From Desulfovibrio sp. (GTDB taxonomy: Bacteria; Desulfobacterota; Desulfovibrionia; Desulfovibrionales; Desulfovibrionaceae): a stretch of DNA of 64,000 bases. The stretch spans positions 1-64,000 of the forward strand of contig JAISTW010000050.1 in the NCBI GenBank assembly GCA_031272405.1, read 5' to 3'. Within the stretch, counting starts at the first letter, position 1; every line of letters begins with the position of its first letter. The position numbers and the translations under genes were made by a program. Under the pieces are notes generated by a model. That model did not search any database. It was not told the origin of the DNA and saw nothing but the letters and a program-made list of their open reading frames with translations. Below, piece by piece: positions 1 through 8,530 of the stretch.

Positions 1-97
1 TACGCTCCGCCTCTCTTCCCCCCCGCCGAAAAAACACCTTGCGCCTACAAACCGGCCCTTGGACGGGCAGGTAAAATAACAACGCCGATTGGCAGGC

Positions 98-147
98 ACA
101 TCGGTCAAATGATGTGCTATCTACATCGGTCAACTTAACTTGCTATC
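98..147. repeat. Imperfect direct repeat, two units of about 25 bp
   Basis: Two adjacent copies, 98-121 and 123-147, each begin with acatcggtcaa and end with tgctatc, with a different 6-7 base core. They lie about 320-370 bases upstream of the sigma-54 -24/-12 element at 465-480, a distance at which enhancer-binding activators commonly bind. Role as an activator site is inference only. Confidence 0.45.
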
Positions 148-430
148 GACAGAAATTTTTTTGAGGAAAGCCGAAAAAAATTTGATGTGTGAAATTACAT
201 GGTTCAGGGACATTGCCAGGCAAAGAATTGCCGCCATGACATTTTCTCTGTGCGGCCTGGAGCGCGAGGTAAATTTACATTATCGTTATTTGTTTTGCGT
301 CCTGCGAATAAAGCTGTTTTTCAACCAAACATGCTTTCCTGCTCGTCCGGGCGACAAATCCCGAATTCTTCCGACATCGTGGTCTGTAGAAAATTTTTTA
401 CCTATATGTAGTAAATTATAGACGCGCGAA
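148..430. other. Non-coding AT-rich leader, no gene seen
   Basis: This stretch is clearly more AT-rich than the rest of the window. Short open frames here (for example 140-421 +) have no convincing ribosome binding site or recognisable product. I see no gene, RNA or terminator in it; it most likely belongs to the regulatory region of the nitrogen cluster that starts at 508. Confidence 0.5.
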
Positions 431-437
431 TATTTTT

Positions 438-450
438 TATCAATAAATTC
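438..450 (+). promoter_or_regulatory. IHF-like binding site
   Basis: The sequence tatcaataaattc matches the IHF consensus WATCAANNNNTTR at all but the last position. It sits in an A/T-rich stretch about 15-30 bases upstream of the -24 element, between that element and the direct repeats at 98-147. DNA bending by IHF is usual at sigma-54 promoters; binding here is inferred. Confidence 0.4.
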
Positions 451-464
451 AAATAAATATACTA

Positions 465-481
465 TTGGCATATTCCTTGCT
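465..481 (+). promoter_or_regulatory. Sigma-54 (RpoN) promoter of the nitrogen cluster
   Basis: The sequence ttggcatattccttgct has the invariant GG (467-468) and GC (479-480) separated by exactly ten bases, and matches TTGGCA-N5-TTGCT. Transcription should begin near 491, giving a very short leader before the ATG at 508. RpoN control fits the genes that follow (ammonium channel, amidase, peptidase, amino-acid-type ABC transporter). Confidence 0.7.
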
Positions 482-507
482 GTAGGAGATGTGGTTTCCA
501 AACAACA

Positions 508-1674
508 ATGCACAACATGACTACGACATCCGCCATGGCAAACGAATATCCGGAAGCAACGCTTGCAAGCCGCTTGGTCCGTCTGGGAACAACGGATGAA
601 GGAAATGAGGAAGAAGCCTTGAGGCTGCCGGCCGAAATTTTGGAAGAGGCGGGCTTTGAGTGTTCTTTTGACGCCTACGACCCGGACAGGCCGGACAGAC
701 GTTCTCTCATCGCCAGGCTGAACAAAAGCGACGACAGGCCCTCCCTGTACTTTGGGGGACACATAGACACGGTGCCTTATGGCGACGGCGCGTGGGAGCA
801 GTATCCTCTCAGCGGCGCCGTGCGCGACGGCCTGCTTTACGGGCGTGGTTCCTGCGACATGAAAGGCGGCGTGGCCGCCCTGGTCTGCGCTTGCGCGGGC
901 ATGGCCCCCAAATTGGGCAAACGCGATCTCATCCTGCATATCTACGGAGGCGAGGAGCGCGGTTGTCTGGGTTCGCTGCACGCCACGAAGCGCCCGGAGG
1001 TGTTCGGCAACGCCGGGGCCGGAATTATCGCTGAACCGACTGATCTTGTGGCGCAGGTCGGCCACAAGGGAGCCCTCTGGCTGGAGGTCGAAACGCATGG
1101 ACGCGCCGCTCATGCGTCCATGCCGGAAAAAGGCGACAATGCGCTCCTCAGGCTTCTTTCCGTTGCCGACAAACTGCGCGGTTTCAGGCCGGATGCATCA
1201 CACCCCTGGCTCGGCTCCGGAACTTTTGCCCTGACCACGCTCCACGCCGGCAAAAACTGCAACTCCATCCCCGACAAGGCCATGTTGACTGTGGATATGC
1301 GCACTGTGCCGGGGCAAGATCACGCCGCCCTGTTTGAGTATTTCCAGAAACTGGCCGGGGACGGCGCGCAAGTGCGCAAGACTTACGACGGCCTGCCCGT
1401 GTGGACTGACCCGAGCTCAACGTGGTGCGCCAGAGCCAGGGCCAGGGCGGGGAGCATTTCAGGACGCTCCACGGATATTTCCTGCGCTCGATTTTTTACG
1501 GACGCCGCATCGGTCAAACGGCTTCTCCCCGATCTGCCCTTGCTCATCCTGGGGCCCGGCCAGCCGGAGAACGCCCATGTACGCGATGAAACCTGCCCGG
1601 TGGAGCAGATAGTCACCGCACGGCGCATTTACGAAGCGCTCATTGAAGACTGGTATTTCCCGGAAGACAGATAA
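508..1674 (+). CDS. M20 family metallopeptidase (ArgE/DapE-like deacylase)
   Basis: Predicted zinc-dependent amidohydrolase that removes an acyl group or cleaves a peptide-like bond, 388 residues, cytoplasmic. Motifs: GGHIDTVP (metal ligand His85 and Asp87), DMKGG (bridging Asp117), GGEERG (catalytic Glu149 region), AEPT (Glu176) and a late GPGQPENAH with the last His ligand. The substrate cannot be told; ArgE, DapE and aminoacylase types share these motifs. The stretch 1411-1497 reads poorly in this frame (rare Arg codons AGA and AGG, run of Ala/Arg) and better in another frame, so a pair of compensating one-base changes is possible. First gene of the sigma-54 unit; ATG codons at 517 and 535 are alternative starts because no clear ribosome binding site precedes 508. 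Confidence 0.85.
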   Translation: MHNMTTTSAMANEYPEATLASRLVRLGTTDEGNEEEALRLPAEILEEAGFECSFDAYDPDRPDRRSLIARLNKSDDRPSLYFGGHIDTVPYGDGAWEQYPLSGAVRDGLLYGRGSCDMKGGVAALVCACAGMAPKLGKRDLILHIYGGEERGCLGSLHATKRPEVFGNAGAGIIAEPTDLVAQVGHKGALWLEVETHGRAAHASMPEKGDNALLRLLSVADKLRGFRPDASHPWLGSGTFALTTLHAGKNCNSIPDKAMLTVDMRTVPGQDHAALFEYFQKLAGDGAQVRKTYDGLPVWTDPSSTWCARARARAGSISGRSTDISCARFFTDAASVKRLLPDLPLLILGPGQPENAHVRDETCPVEQIVTARRIYEALIEDWYFPEDR

Positions 1675-1683
1675 GGAACTTTC

Positions 1684-3012
1684 ATGGAAAATTTTTTCTT
1701 CCCCCGCATACGGCATTTCAGAACCGGAAATGAAAGTGAAGTGGAATCTCTCTATGCCGCTCTTTTCGAGAGGATTGACAATTACGAACCGGAACTTCGC
1801 ATCTTTGAGGATCAAAAACCGGTTCACTCACGCGTCCTCAGCCAGGTCAGAGAACATTTTCTCCGTTATCCCAGGCCGGAAGACAGGCCCCCGCTTTTCT
1901 GCGTGCCCGTTGGAGTCAAGGGAATTTTCCGCACGCGCGGGGAACGCATTCGCGCCGGTTCCCTTTTGCCGGCAGATCTTTTCGTCGGCGAGGAAGCCCG
2001 GGTGGTTAAAGAGTTGCGGGAACAGGGGGCGATTATTCTGGGCATAACCGCCACCACGGAATTTGCTTTCGCCGCCCCGGCGGCAACCTGCAATCCCAAC
2101 AATCACGCGCACACGCCCGGCGGTTCCAGCAGCGGTTCCGCGGCTGGCGTGGCGGCGGGTTTTTTCCCGTTGGCACTGGGAACACAAACCATCGGCTCGA
2201 TTATTCGTCCGGCCTCTTTCTGCGGCATTACCGGCTTCAAGCCGAGCTACGACATCCTCCCCACCGAGGGACTGCTCTATTTTTCCCGCAGCGCGGATCA
2301 TGTCGGCCTGTTCTGCTCAAGCCCGGAAGAAACAGAAACATGTCTTCAGGCGCTTGTTCCCGATTTTGTCCCCTGCCCGGAGCCCGCCGCAATCCGCCTG
2401 GGCATTCCCCGCGGCCCCTACCTGGATCAGGCGCTCACACAGACCGTCGGCAAACTTGAACAGTGTCTGGAAGAACTTGCCGGCGGCAAGGCCGTTTCCG
2501 TTGAGGTCACGGATATTCCCTGTCTGGAAAATATCGCGCAGATAAACAAAATCCATGAGGAGCTTATAGCCGCCGAACTGGCCCGGGAACACAAGCAGTG
2601 GTTCCGGCGCTATCAACCTTTGTACAGACCCCAGACCGCGTCCTGCATACTCCGCGGGCAGGCAGGCGGCACAGGGGCCATCTCGGCGGGCCGCAAGTCC
2701 CAGACCCGGCTGCGCAAAACGCTGGAAGCGATTTTGCGCGAGCGCGGCCTTGATGCTTTCGTGGCCCCGTCCGCTACAGGCGAGGCCGACAGAACACTGA
2801 ACTCCACCGGCAACCCCATCATGAATCTGCCCTGGACGCATGCCGGGTTGCCCGTCATCAGCATTCCCATGGGAACGGGCGCGAACGGGCTGCCGCTCGG
2901 CATGCAGCTGGCAGGGGGTTTCCGTCAAGACGCGAAGTTGCTCGCAGTGGCGAAGTGCCTGTTCGGCATACTGCAACAGCCCAGGCGCGGCGATTTTCGG
3001 AGGACGCTATGA
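1684..3012 (+). CDS. Amidase signature family hydrolase
   Basis: Hydrolyses an amide, releasing ammonia and a carboxylate; exact substrate unknown. 442 residues, usual for the family. The Ser-cisSer-Lys triad is visible: Lys79 in PVGVKG, the Gly/Ser loop GGSSSGSAAG at 146-155, and nucleophile Ser172 in TIGSIIRPASFCG, followed by GFKPS. Starts 9 bases after the M20 gene stop with an AAGGA sequence upstream, and its stop overlaps the ammonium channel start (ATGA), so the three are co-translated. Pairing an amidase directly with AmtB suggests that released ammonia is the point of the pathway. GatA of the tRNA amidotransferase is unlikely because gatB/gatC are absent. Confidence 0.88.
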   Translation: MENFFFPRIRHFRTGNESEVESLYAALFERIDNYEPELRIFEDQKPVHSRVLSQVREHFLRYPRPEDRPPLFCVPVGVKGIFRTRGERIRAGSLLPADLFVGEEARVVKELREQGAIILGITATTEFAFAAPAATCNPNNHAHTPGGSSSGSAAGVAAGFFPLALGTQTIGSIIRPASFCGITGFKPSYDILPTEGLLYFSRSADHVGLFCSSPEETETCLQALVPDFVPCPEPAAIRLGIPRGPYLDQALTQTVGKLEQCLEELAGGKAVSVEVTDIPCLENIAQINKIHEELIAAELAREHKQWFRRYQPLYRPQTASCILRGQAGGTGAISAGRKSQTRLRKTLEAILRERGLDAFVAPSATGEADRTLNSTGNPIMNLPWTHAGLPVISIPMGTGANGLPLGMQLAGGFRQDAKLLAVAKCLFGILQQPRRGDFRRTL

Positions 3013-4358
3013 GTCCGCAACGTATTTTTGCGCAAACTGCGGCAGGATTGGCTGCCGTTCTGACGCCGGGGCAGGCTCTGGCCGAGGCGGCGTCCCTTTC
3101 CCAGGCGAACGGCGACATTATGTGGACGCTGATCGCGGCCATTCTGGTCATGTTCATGCAGCCCGGCTTCGCTTTGCTGGAGTGCGGGCTTGTGCGAACC
3201 AAAAACGCGGCCAACATCGTCATGAAAAACTTTGCGGACTTCGCCATAGGCGCCGGCGTCTTCTACGTTCTTGGTTTCGGGCTCATGTTCGGGGATTCGG
3301 CAAGGGGATTCGTGGGCACAAGTCTTTTTTGCCTGGGCGGCATGGACGCCGCGACCACCCAGGGACAATGGACCCTGACCTTCTGTTTTTTTCAGTCCGT
3401 TTTCGCGGCCACGGCCGCGACGATCGTCTCCGGCGGAACGGCCGAACGCATGCGTTTTTCAGGGTACATGCTGGCGAGCCTGCTGATTTCCGCCCTGATT
3501 TACCCGGTGAGCGGCCACTGGGCCTGGGCCGGCCTGTACGGCAATGCGCAAGGCTGGTTGGGGGAATTGGGCTTTGTTGATTTTGCCGGCTCATCGGTCG
3601 TGCATTCCCTGGGCGGTTGGATCGCCTTCGCCGGGGCCATCGTCCTCGGCCCGAGGCTTGGCAAGTATGGACCGGACGGCAAGGCGAGGGCCATTATGGG
3701 GCACAATCTCCCCTTGACCTCCCTGGGAGTTTTTATCCTGTGGTTTGCCTGGTTCGGCTTCAATTGCGGTTCCACGACAAGCGCCAACGGCAACATAGGC
3801 TATATTGCCGTCAATACCAATCTGGCCGCCTGTTTCGGCTTTCTGGGCGCCATGGCGGCAATCTGGCTCAAAACCGGAAAGCCGGATCCCTCCATGAGCT
3901 TCAACGGCGTGCTGGCGGGGCTTGTGGGCATTACAGCCGGATGTCTCGAAGTATCGCCCTTCGGAGCCATGATTATCGGGTTTCTGTCCGGCGTGTTGGC
4001 GGTGCTCTCAATACTTTTCATTGATCAGGTGCTGCGCGTGGACGATCCGGTCGGCGCCGTCTCCGTGCATGGCGTATGCGGCGCTTTCGGCACCGTGATG
4101 GTAGGCCTTTTGGCTGCGCCCGGCTATGGGGAACACCTGGGCCTGCTTTACGGCGGGAGCTCGGAACTGCTTCTGACGCAGGTTGTCGGGGTGCTGGCGG
4201 TTTTCGCCTGGGCTTTTGGCTTCGGTTTCATAGTCTTCAAAGTCCTTGACCGTTTTTTCGGTTTGCGGGTTTCGCCTCAGGCGGAGACAGAAGGTTTGGA
4301 TTTGGCGGAGCACAGCACGGAAGCTTACAGCGGCTTCCAGATTTTTACCAATGAATGA
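3009..4358 (+). CDS. amtB: Ammonium channel, Amt/MEP/Rh family
   Basis: Inner-membrane channel for ammonium or ammonia. 449 residues from the ATG at 3009, chosen because GGAGG lies 6 bases upstream and it overlaps the amidase stop; an in-frame ATG at 2955 is inside the amidase. The N-terminal 30 residues look like a cleavable signal, followed by about eleven membrane segments. The conserved pore twin histidines are present in VVHSLGGW and SVHGVCGAFG. No glnK/PII gene is adjacent, which is unusual since amtB is commonly paired with one; control by PII may come from elsewhere. An imperfect terminator-like hairpin follows at 4371-4388. Confidence 0.93.
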   Translation: MSPQRIFAQTAAGLAAVLTPGQALAEAASLSQANGDIMWTLIAAILVMFMQPGFALLECGLVRTKNAANIVMKNFADFAIGAGVFYVLGFGLMFGDSARGFVGTSLFCLGGMDAATTQGQWTLTFCFFQSVFAATAATIVSGGTAERMRFSGYMLASLLISALIYPVSGHWAWAGLYGNAQGWLGELGFVDFAGSSVVHSLGGWIAFAGAIVLGPRLGKYGPDGKARAIMGHNLPLTSLGVFILWFAWFGFNCGSTTSANGNIGYIAVNTNLAACFGFLGAMAAIWLKTGKPDPSMSFNGVLAGLVGITAGCLEVSPFGAMIIGFLSGVLAVLSILFIDQVLRVDDPVGAVSVHGVCGAFGTVMVGLLAAPGYGEHLGLLYGGSSELLLTQVVGVLAVFAWAFGFGFIVFKVLDRFFGLRVSPQAETEGLDLAEHSTEAYSGFQIFTNE

Positions 4359-4370
4359 CAGAAGCACACT

Positions 4371-4388
4371 TCCGGCCGACAGGCCGGA
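4371..4388 (+). terminator. Short hairpin after amtB (attenuator-like)
   Basis: Seven-base perfect stem tccggcc/ggccgga with a gaca loop, followed by tttgatt. The stem and T-tract are both weak, so partial termination is more likely than a full stop. It may separate the enzyme/channel part of the cluster from the ABC transporter part. Confidence 0.4.
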
Positions 4389-4420
4389 TTTGATTAACAT
4401 CCTGTAACCTGGAGCATGCC

Positions 4421-5593
4421 ATGAAAACACTCTTTTTCACACGCGCCCTGTTTGTCTGTTTGGCTCTGCTGGGGCTGCTGATGGCAGACCCGGCCCTTGC
4501 CGCCAAAAAAAGCGTCAAGGTGGGTTTCATCGGCCCCCTGACGGGCGGCGTAAGCGCCAATGGCCTTGGGGGGCGCAATTCCGCTGAGCTTGCCGTTATG
4601 GAACGCAATGAAGACCCATCGGCAAAGTTTCTCTATGAATTCACCGCGCTGGACGATGAATGCAAGCCCAATATCGGCGTCCAGGTCGGCACGAAAATGG
4701 GTGCCGACCGCAAGGTGATCGGGGCCGTCACCCACTACTGTTCGGCCGTGGCCCTGAGCGTTGTGGACATCTATCACCGTTTCGGCTTGCCTGTCATTGT
4801 CTGGGGAGCAGTGCAGCCGGACATAACATACGGCAACGACTACCCCGAAGTCATGCGCATTTGCGGCACCATGATCAACCAGAACGAGGAGGCCGCAAAA
4901 TTCATGCGCTCCCAAGGGTACAAAAAATTCGCCATTTTGCATGACACTACGGACTACGGGAAGTCCCACAAGGATTTCTTTTCGAAATACCTGACGGAGA
5001 ACGGCGGCGAGATCCTCGGCGTGTTCGGCGTCACCTCGGATCAACAAGATTTCACTGCGGAACTTACCAAAATAAAATCTCTCAACCCGGAGGTCATCTA
5101 TTTTGGCGGACTGACGCCTCTCGGAGTGCGCATCCGTTCCCAGATGGATAAACTGGGGATAAAGGCCCAATTCGAGGGCACTTCCGGCATCAAGTCCGAC
5201 GCCTTTATTGAGGGTTTGGGCAAGAACCTGGCCGAGGGCAGTCTGAGTTTCATTGAGGGCACTCCCACAGAAAAACTCCCCGGCGGCAAAAAATTTCTGG
5301 AATCCTATAAATCCCGCAATTTTTCCCAAGGACCGGAAGCATACGGCGCCTTTGCCTATGCGGCCATGGTGCGCATTCTGGACGCCATCGAAGCCGTGGG
5401 ACCGGACAGAAAAAAAGTCACCGCCACCCTCAACGCCACCAAGGATGTTGATACCCTTGTGGGCAAAGTCACCTTTGACGATCACGGCCAGAACATCGTT
5501 CCGGCCATCAGCAAATATGTCGTTCAGGACGGCGTATGGGTGCTGTGGGAAGACAGTGAATACGGCAGCGGCAAACGCCGGCTCAAGCACTAA
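4421..5593 (+). CDS. ABC transporter substrate-binding protein, branched-chain amino acid/amide type
   Basis: Periplasmic type I binding protein, 390 residues, with a signal peptide (MKTLFFTRALF... cleaved after DPALA, about residue 27). The mature start SVKVGFIGPLTGG is typical of the LivJ/AmiC/UrtA group. Delivers its ligand to the LivH/LivM permease encoded next. The ligand may be an amino acid, amide, urea or N-acylated compound; the adjacent amidase, M20 hydrolase and AmtB make an amide-type nitrogen source plausible. CTGGAG precedes the start. A strong intercistronic hairpin follows the gene, a common arrangement for raising binding-protein yield over membrane subunits. Confidence 0.88.
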   Translation: MKTLFFTRALFVCLALLGLLMADPALAAKKSVKVGFIGPLTGGVSANGLGGRNSAELAVMERNEDPSAKFLYEFTALDDECKPNIGVQVGTKMGADRKVIGAVTHYCSAVALSVVDIYHRFGLPVIVWGAVQPDITYGNDYPEVMRICGTMINQNEEAAKFMRSQGYKKFAILHDTTDYGKSHKDFFSKYLTENGGEILGVFGVTSDQQDFTAELTKIKSLNPEVIYFGGLTPLGVRIRSQMDKLGIKAQFEGTSGIKSDAFIEGLGKNLAEGSLSFIEGTPTEKLPGGKKFLESYKSRNFSQGPEAYGAFAYAAMVRILDAIEAVGPDRKKVTATLNATKDVDTLVGKVTFDDHGQNIVPAISKYVVQDGVWVLWEDSEYGSGKRRLKH

Positions 5594-5605
5594 AGCAAGC
5601 TTCAC

Positions 5606-5629
5606 GGGCGCCCGGAAGTCCGGGCGCCC
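5606..5629 (+). other. Intercistronic hairpin, 10-bp perfect stem
   Basis: The sequence gggcgcccgg, a four-base loop aagt and ccgggcgccc form a perfect stem between the binding-protein gene and the first permease gene. No T-run follows, so it is not a standard terminator. Such hairpins often protect the upstream mRNA from 3' exonucleases; that role is inferred. Confidence 0.6.
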
Positions 5630-5653
5630 ACAAGCGCCAGGCAGGTTTTCGAG

Positions 5654-6571
5654 ATGGAGCTCTTTCTGCAATTCTGCATCAACGGTCTCATGTTGGGCAT
5701 GATGTACGCCCTGGTGGCCGTCGGATTCACCCTGTTCTTCGGTGTGCTGGACGTCATTGTTTTCTCTCACGGAGACACGGTCATGATCGGAGCTTTCGGC
5801 GGGCTTTCCATGTACTGGTGGCTGGGGGCCGTTTACCCGGGGCTGTCCTTGACCTGGACCGTCCTTTGGGTTTTTTTGGCCGCCGCGCTCGCCGTGACGG
5901 TAGTCGGCACACTTGTGGCCCGCTTTCTGATCATGCCTTTGCGCAAGGCGCCGCCCCTCAACACCCTGCTGGCCACAATGATGCTCGGCACCGTGTTGCG
6001 CGAAGCCATCCGTCTGTTTTTCCCGGACGGTTCCAACCCAAAGCCGTTTCCCCATCTCCTGCCCGAATGGTCTTGGCAAAGCGGCTCCCTGACCCTGCGT
6101 TTTGACAATGCGCTGCTCTTTCTTTCAGGGGCTGTGATGATTGTTCTGGTGCATCTGCTCATTACCCGCACCCGCCTCGGCATGGCCATACGGGCCGTCG
6201 CTCAGGATGAGGAGGCCGCCCAACTCATGGGCGTCAACTTCACCATGATAGTACTGGCCACCTTTGCGCTTGGTTCCGTCGTGGCGGCTTTTGCCGGCGT
6301 CATGAACGGTTTGTACTATAACGAAATAAATTTCGGGATGGGCCTGCTGCTCGGCGCCATAGGGTTCAGCGCCGCTGTGATCGGCGGATTGGGAAATATT
6401 TACGGAGCCATCCTCGGTGGTTTTATCTTTGCCTTTCTCCAGACTCTGGGGGCCGTAGCCCTGCCCTTCGCCAGCGCTTACAAGGATGTGTTCGCCTTCG
6501 GTTCCGTCATCGCGCTCATGGCCGTCCGGCCCACAGGTCTGATAGCCGAACCTTCAAGCCAGAGAGTCTGA
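5654..6571 (+). CDS. livH: ABC transporter permease, LivH type
   Basis: Inner-membrane permease subunit, 305 residues, about eight hydrophobic segments, starting FLQFCINGLMLGMMYALVAVG in typical LivH fashion, with the cytoplasmic loop GMAIRAVAQDEEAAQLMGV (EAA-like coupling region) around residues 175-195. Forms the channel with LivM and is driven by the LivG/LivF ATPases. The start has only a weak ribosome binding site (GGCAGG 12 bases upstream). Four bases separate its stop from livM. Symbol denotes family type; substrate not established. Confidence 0.88.
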   Translation: MELFLQFCINGLMLGMMYALVAVGFTLFFGVLDVIVFSHGDTVMIGAFGGLSMYWWLGAVYPGLSLTWTVLWVFLAAALAVTVVGTLVARFLIMPLRKAPPLNTLLATMMLGTVLREAIRLFFPDGSNPKPFPHLLPEWSWQSGSLTLRFDNALLFLSGAVMIVLVHLLITRTRLGMAIRAVAQDEEAAQLMGVNFTMIVLATFALGSVVAAFAGVMNGLYYNEINFGMGLLLGAIGFSAAVIGGLGNIYGAILGGFIFAFLQTLGAVALPFASAYKDVFAFGSVIALMAVRPTGLIAEPSSQRV

Positions 6572-6575
6572 ATCC

Positions 6576-7736
6576 ATGCGCCACCATCCGTCACGAGACC
6601 TTATCATACCCGGCCCGGCGGGCTGCGTCCTGATGGCCACGGCCTTGCTGGCATGGAGTATTTTGTTTTTGAAAGCCGAAGAGCAAATACCCATTCTCGT
6701 CTACATGATCTCCGGTTCCCTTCTGGTGTTGGTCGCGGCCCTGTCGGATCTGCACAAAAGCATATCGGCCACCATCAGTTCCAATGAAAGTTCCTGGGAC
6801 AAATGTATGACGCTGACGCTTCTGGCTCTGATCCTGATTTTCCATGACGACCACTATACCCTTTTCCTGCTGGGCACCATCATGGTCTACGCCACGGCGG
6901 TTCTGGGGCTTAATGTGCAACTGGGATACACAGGCGTCATCAACTTCAGCGCCGCATCCTTTTTCGGCATCGGCAGCTATACGGCAGCCATGTCCTCCGC
7001 CGCGGGCCTGCCCTCGCTGCCGGCCCTGCTTCTGGGCGGCATCGTGGCCGCCCTGGTCGGTTGCGTGCTGCTCCTTCCGGTATTGCGGACATCCGGGCAC
7101 TATGCCGCGTTGGTGACTATGGCCTTTGCCCTGCTTTTCCGGGTCTTCCTTGAAGTCAACGAGTGGTTCGGGGGCCCGCAGGGCATCGCTGTGGCGCCGC
7201 TCACCCTGTTCGGCCTGGACTTCAGCCAGGACATGCAACTGTGGGGAATTGAGTTTTCCTTTTATGTCAAATATGATCTGGCCTGTTTGCTCCTTCTGGT
7301 TCTGGCCTTTGGCTTTGTGCGCCGTCTGGAGCGTTCCTGGCTGGGCCTGTCCATGGACGCCGTCCGCTGTGACGAAACAGCCGGAGCCTGTTTCGGCGTT
7401 GACATCGCCCGGTGGAAAATAACGGCCTTTACTGTGGGCAACCTGCTCAGCGGTCTTGCGGGCGCCTTGTACGCCATGATGTTGGCCTATATCAGTCCGG
7501 CGAATTTCGCCTTCCCCGATTCCCTGCTTTTCCTCTCCATTCTGCTTCTGGGGGGCATGGGCAACAACTGGGGCGTGATTCTCGCGACTGTCTTTGTGGT
7601 CGTCATTCCGGAAAAATTTCAGGTGATCCAGGAATACAGGTATCTTATCTACGCGGCCCTGGTACTCTTCATGATTCTGTACCGTCCCATGGGCCTCTTG
7701 CCCCGCAAGGCGCGCAATTACGGGAGGCTTTCATGA
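6576..7736 (+). CDS. livM: ABC transporter permease, LivM type
   Basis: Second inner-membrane permease subunit, 386 residues with about ten hydrophobic segments. LivM hallmarks are GLNVQLGYTGVINFSAASFFGIGSY near residues 108-132 and the coupling loop GLSMDAVRCDETAGACFGVD near 258-277. The first about 90 residues form an extra pair of membrane segments before the core. Stop overlaps the livG start (ATGA). Works with LivH as the transmembrane path of the same importer. Confidence 0.88.
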   Translation: MRHHPSRDLIIPGPAGCVLMATALLAWSILFLKAEEQIPILVYMISGSLLVLVAALSDLHKSISATISSNESSWDKCMTLTLLALILIFHDDHYTLFLLGTIMVYATAVLGLNVQLGYTGVINFSAASFFGIGSYTAAMSSAAGLPSLPALLLGGIVAALVGCVLLLPVLRTSGHYAALVTMAFALLFRVFLEVNEWFGGPQGIAVAPLTLFGLDFSQDMQLWGIEFSFYVKYDLACLLLLVLAFGFVRRLERSWLGLSMDAVRCDETAGACFGVDIARWKITAFTVGNLLSGLAGALYAMMLAYISPANFAFPDSLLFLSILLLGGMGNNWGVILATVFVVVIPEKFQVIQEYRYLIYAALVLFMILYRPMGLLPRKARNYGRLS

Positions 7737-8509
7737 GCGTTCTGCTTTCCTGCACGGGCCTTACCATGCGTTTTGGGGGACTGACGGCGCTGGACAGCCT
7801 GGATATGGCCGTGGAGGAAGGCGATGTTCTGGGTCTTGTCGGTCCCAACGGTTCGGGAAAAACGACCTTTTTCAACGTGGCGACAGGGATATATCGTCCT
7901 AGCTCCGGCAAGGTGCTTTTTCAGGATGAGGACATCACCGCGAAATCTCCCCAGGAAATATACCGCATGGGGATCGCCAGAACCTTTCAGCGCTCCCGCC
8001 TGTGCCTGGATCTGACGGTTTTTGACAACATCATGATCGGAAATCACAAAAACCTTGACTTCGGGATCATTCACAACCTTTTCAAACGGCGTTCTTTCAT
8101 GGCGGAATACGAAGACAATCTGGAAAAAGCCCGGAGCATGCTCCACGCGCTCAACCCAGCTTTGGCCAAACGCATCCACCAACCGGTCGGCCTGCTCAAC
8201 ATGATTGACCGCAGAAGGGTGGAGGTTTGCCGCGCCCTTGTCAGCAAACCCAAGCTGCTTTTCCTGGACGAGCCTTCCGCCGGCATGACCCATGACGAAA
8301 CACGCCGCCTCATGGACGAGGTTCTGGCATTCAGCAGGGCGGATGAAAAATTCACGCTTGTCCTTATAGAACACGAAATGGAAGTCATTCGGCGTACCAC
8401 CAACCGCTGTATCGTTCTGAACTTCGGGCGCAAACTCTGTGAAGGCGATTACGAAAGCGTGACCGCCGATCCCTTTGTCCAGGAAGCCTATCTGGGAACC
8501 GACCTGTAA
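7733..8509 (+). CDS. livG: ABC transporter ATP-binding protein, LivG type
   Basis: ATPase subunit, 258 residues, starting at the ATG that overlaps the livM stop with GGGAGG upstream. Walker A GPNGSGKTT at 37-45, Walker B LLFLDEP at 175-181, H-loop IEHEM. The family insertion after the Q-loop (LFKRRSFMAEYED) is present. Odd point: the ABC signature, normally LSGGQ or LxYGQQRRLE in LivG, reads LLNMIDRRRVE (residues 154-164), so the Ser and Gly that contact ATP across the dimer are missing. In the heterodimer LivF keeps a normal signature, so one of two ATP sites may be degenerate. Confidence 0.88.
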   Translation: MSVLLSCTGLTMRFGGLTALDSLDMAVEEGDVLGLVGPNGSGKTTFFNVATGIYRPSSGKVLFQDEDITAKSPQEIYRMGIARTFQRSRLCLDLTVFDNIMIGNHKNLDFGIIHNLFKRRSFMAEYEDNLEKARSMLHALNPALAKRIHQPVGLLNMIDRRRVEVCRALVSKPKLLFLDEPSAGMTHDETRRLMDEVLAFSRADEKFTLVLIEHEMEVIRRTTNRCIVLNFGRKLCEGDYESVTADPFVQEAYLGTDL

Positions 8510-8530
8510 CGGCGCGGGAGGGAGCGAAAT

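Noticed and set aside
4394..6079. Minus-strand open frame of 561 codons over the binding-protein and livH genes
   Set aside because: Both genes on the plus strand carry clear family motifs; the antisense frame has none.
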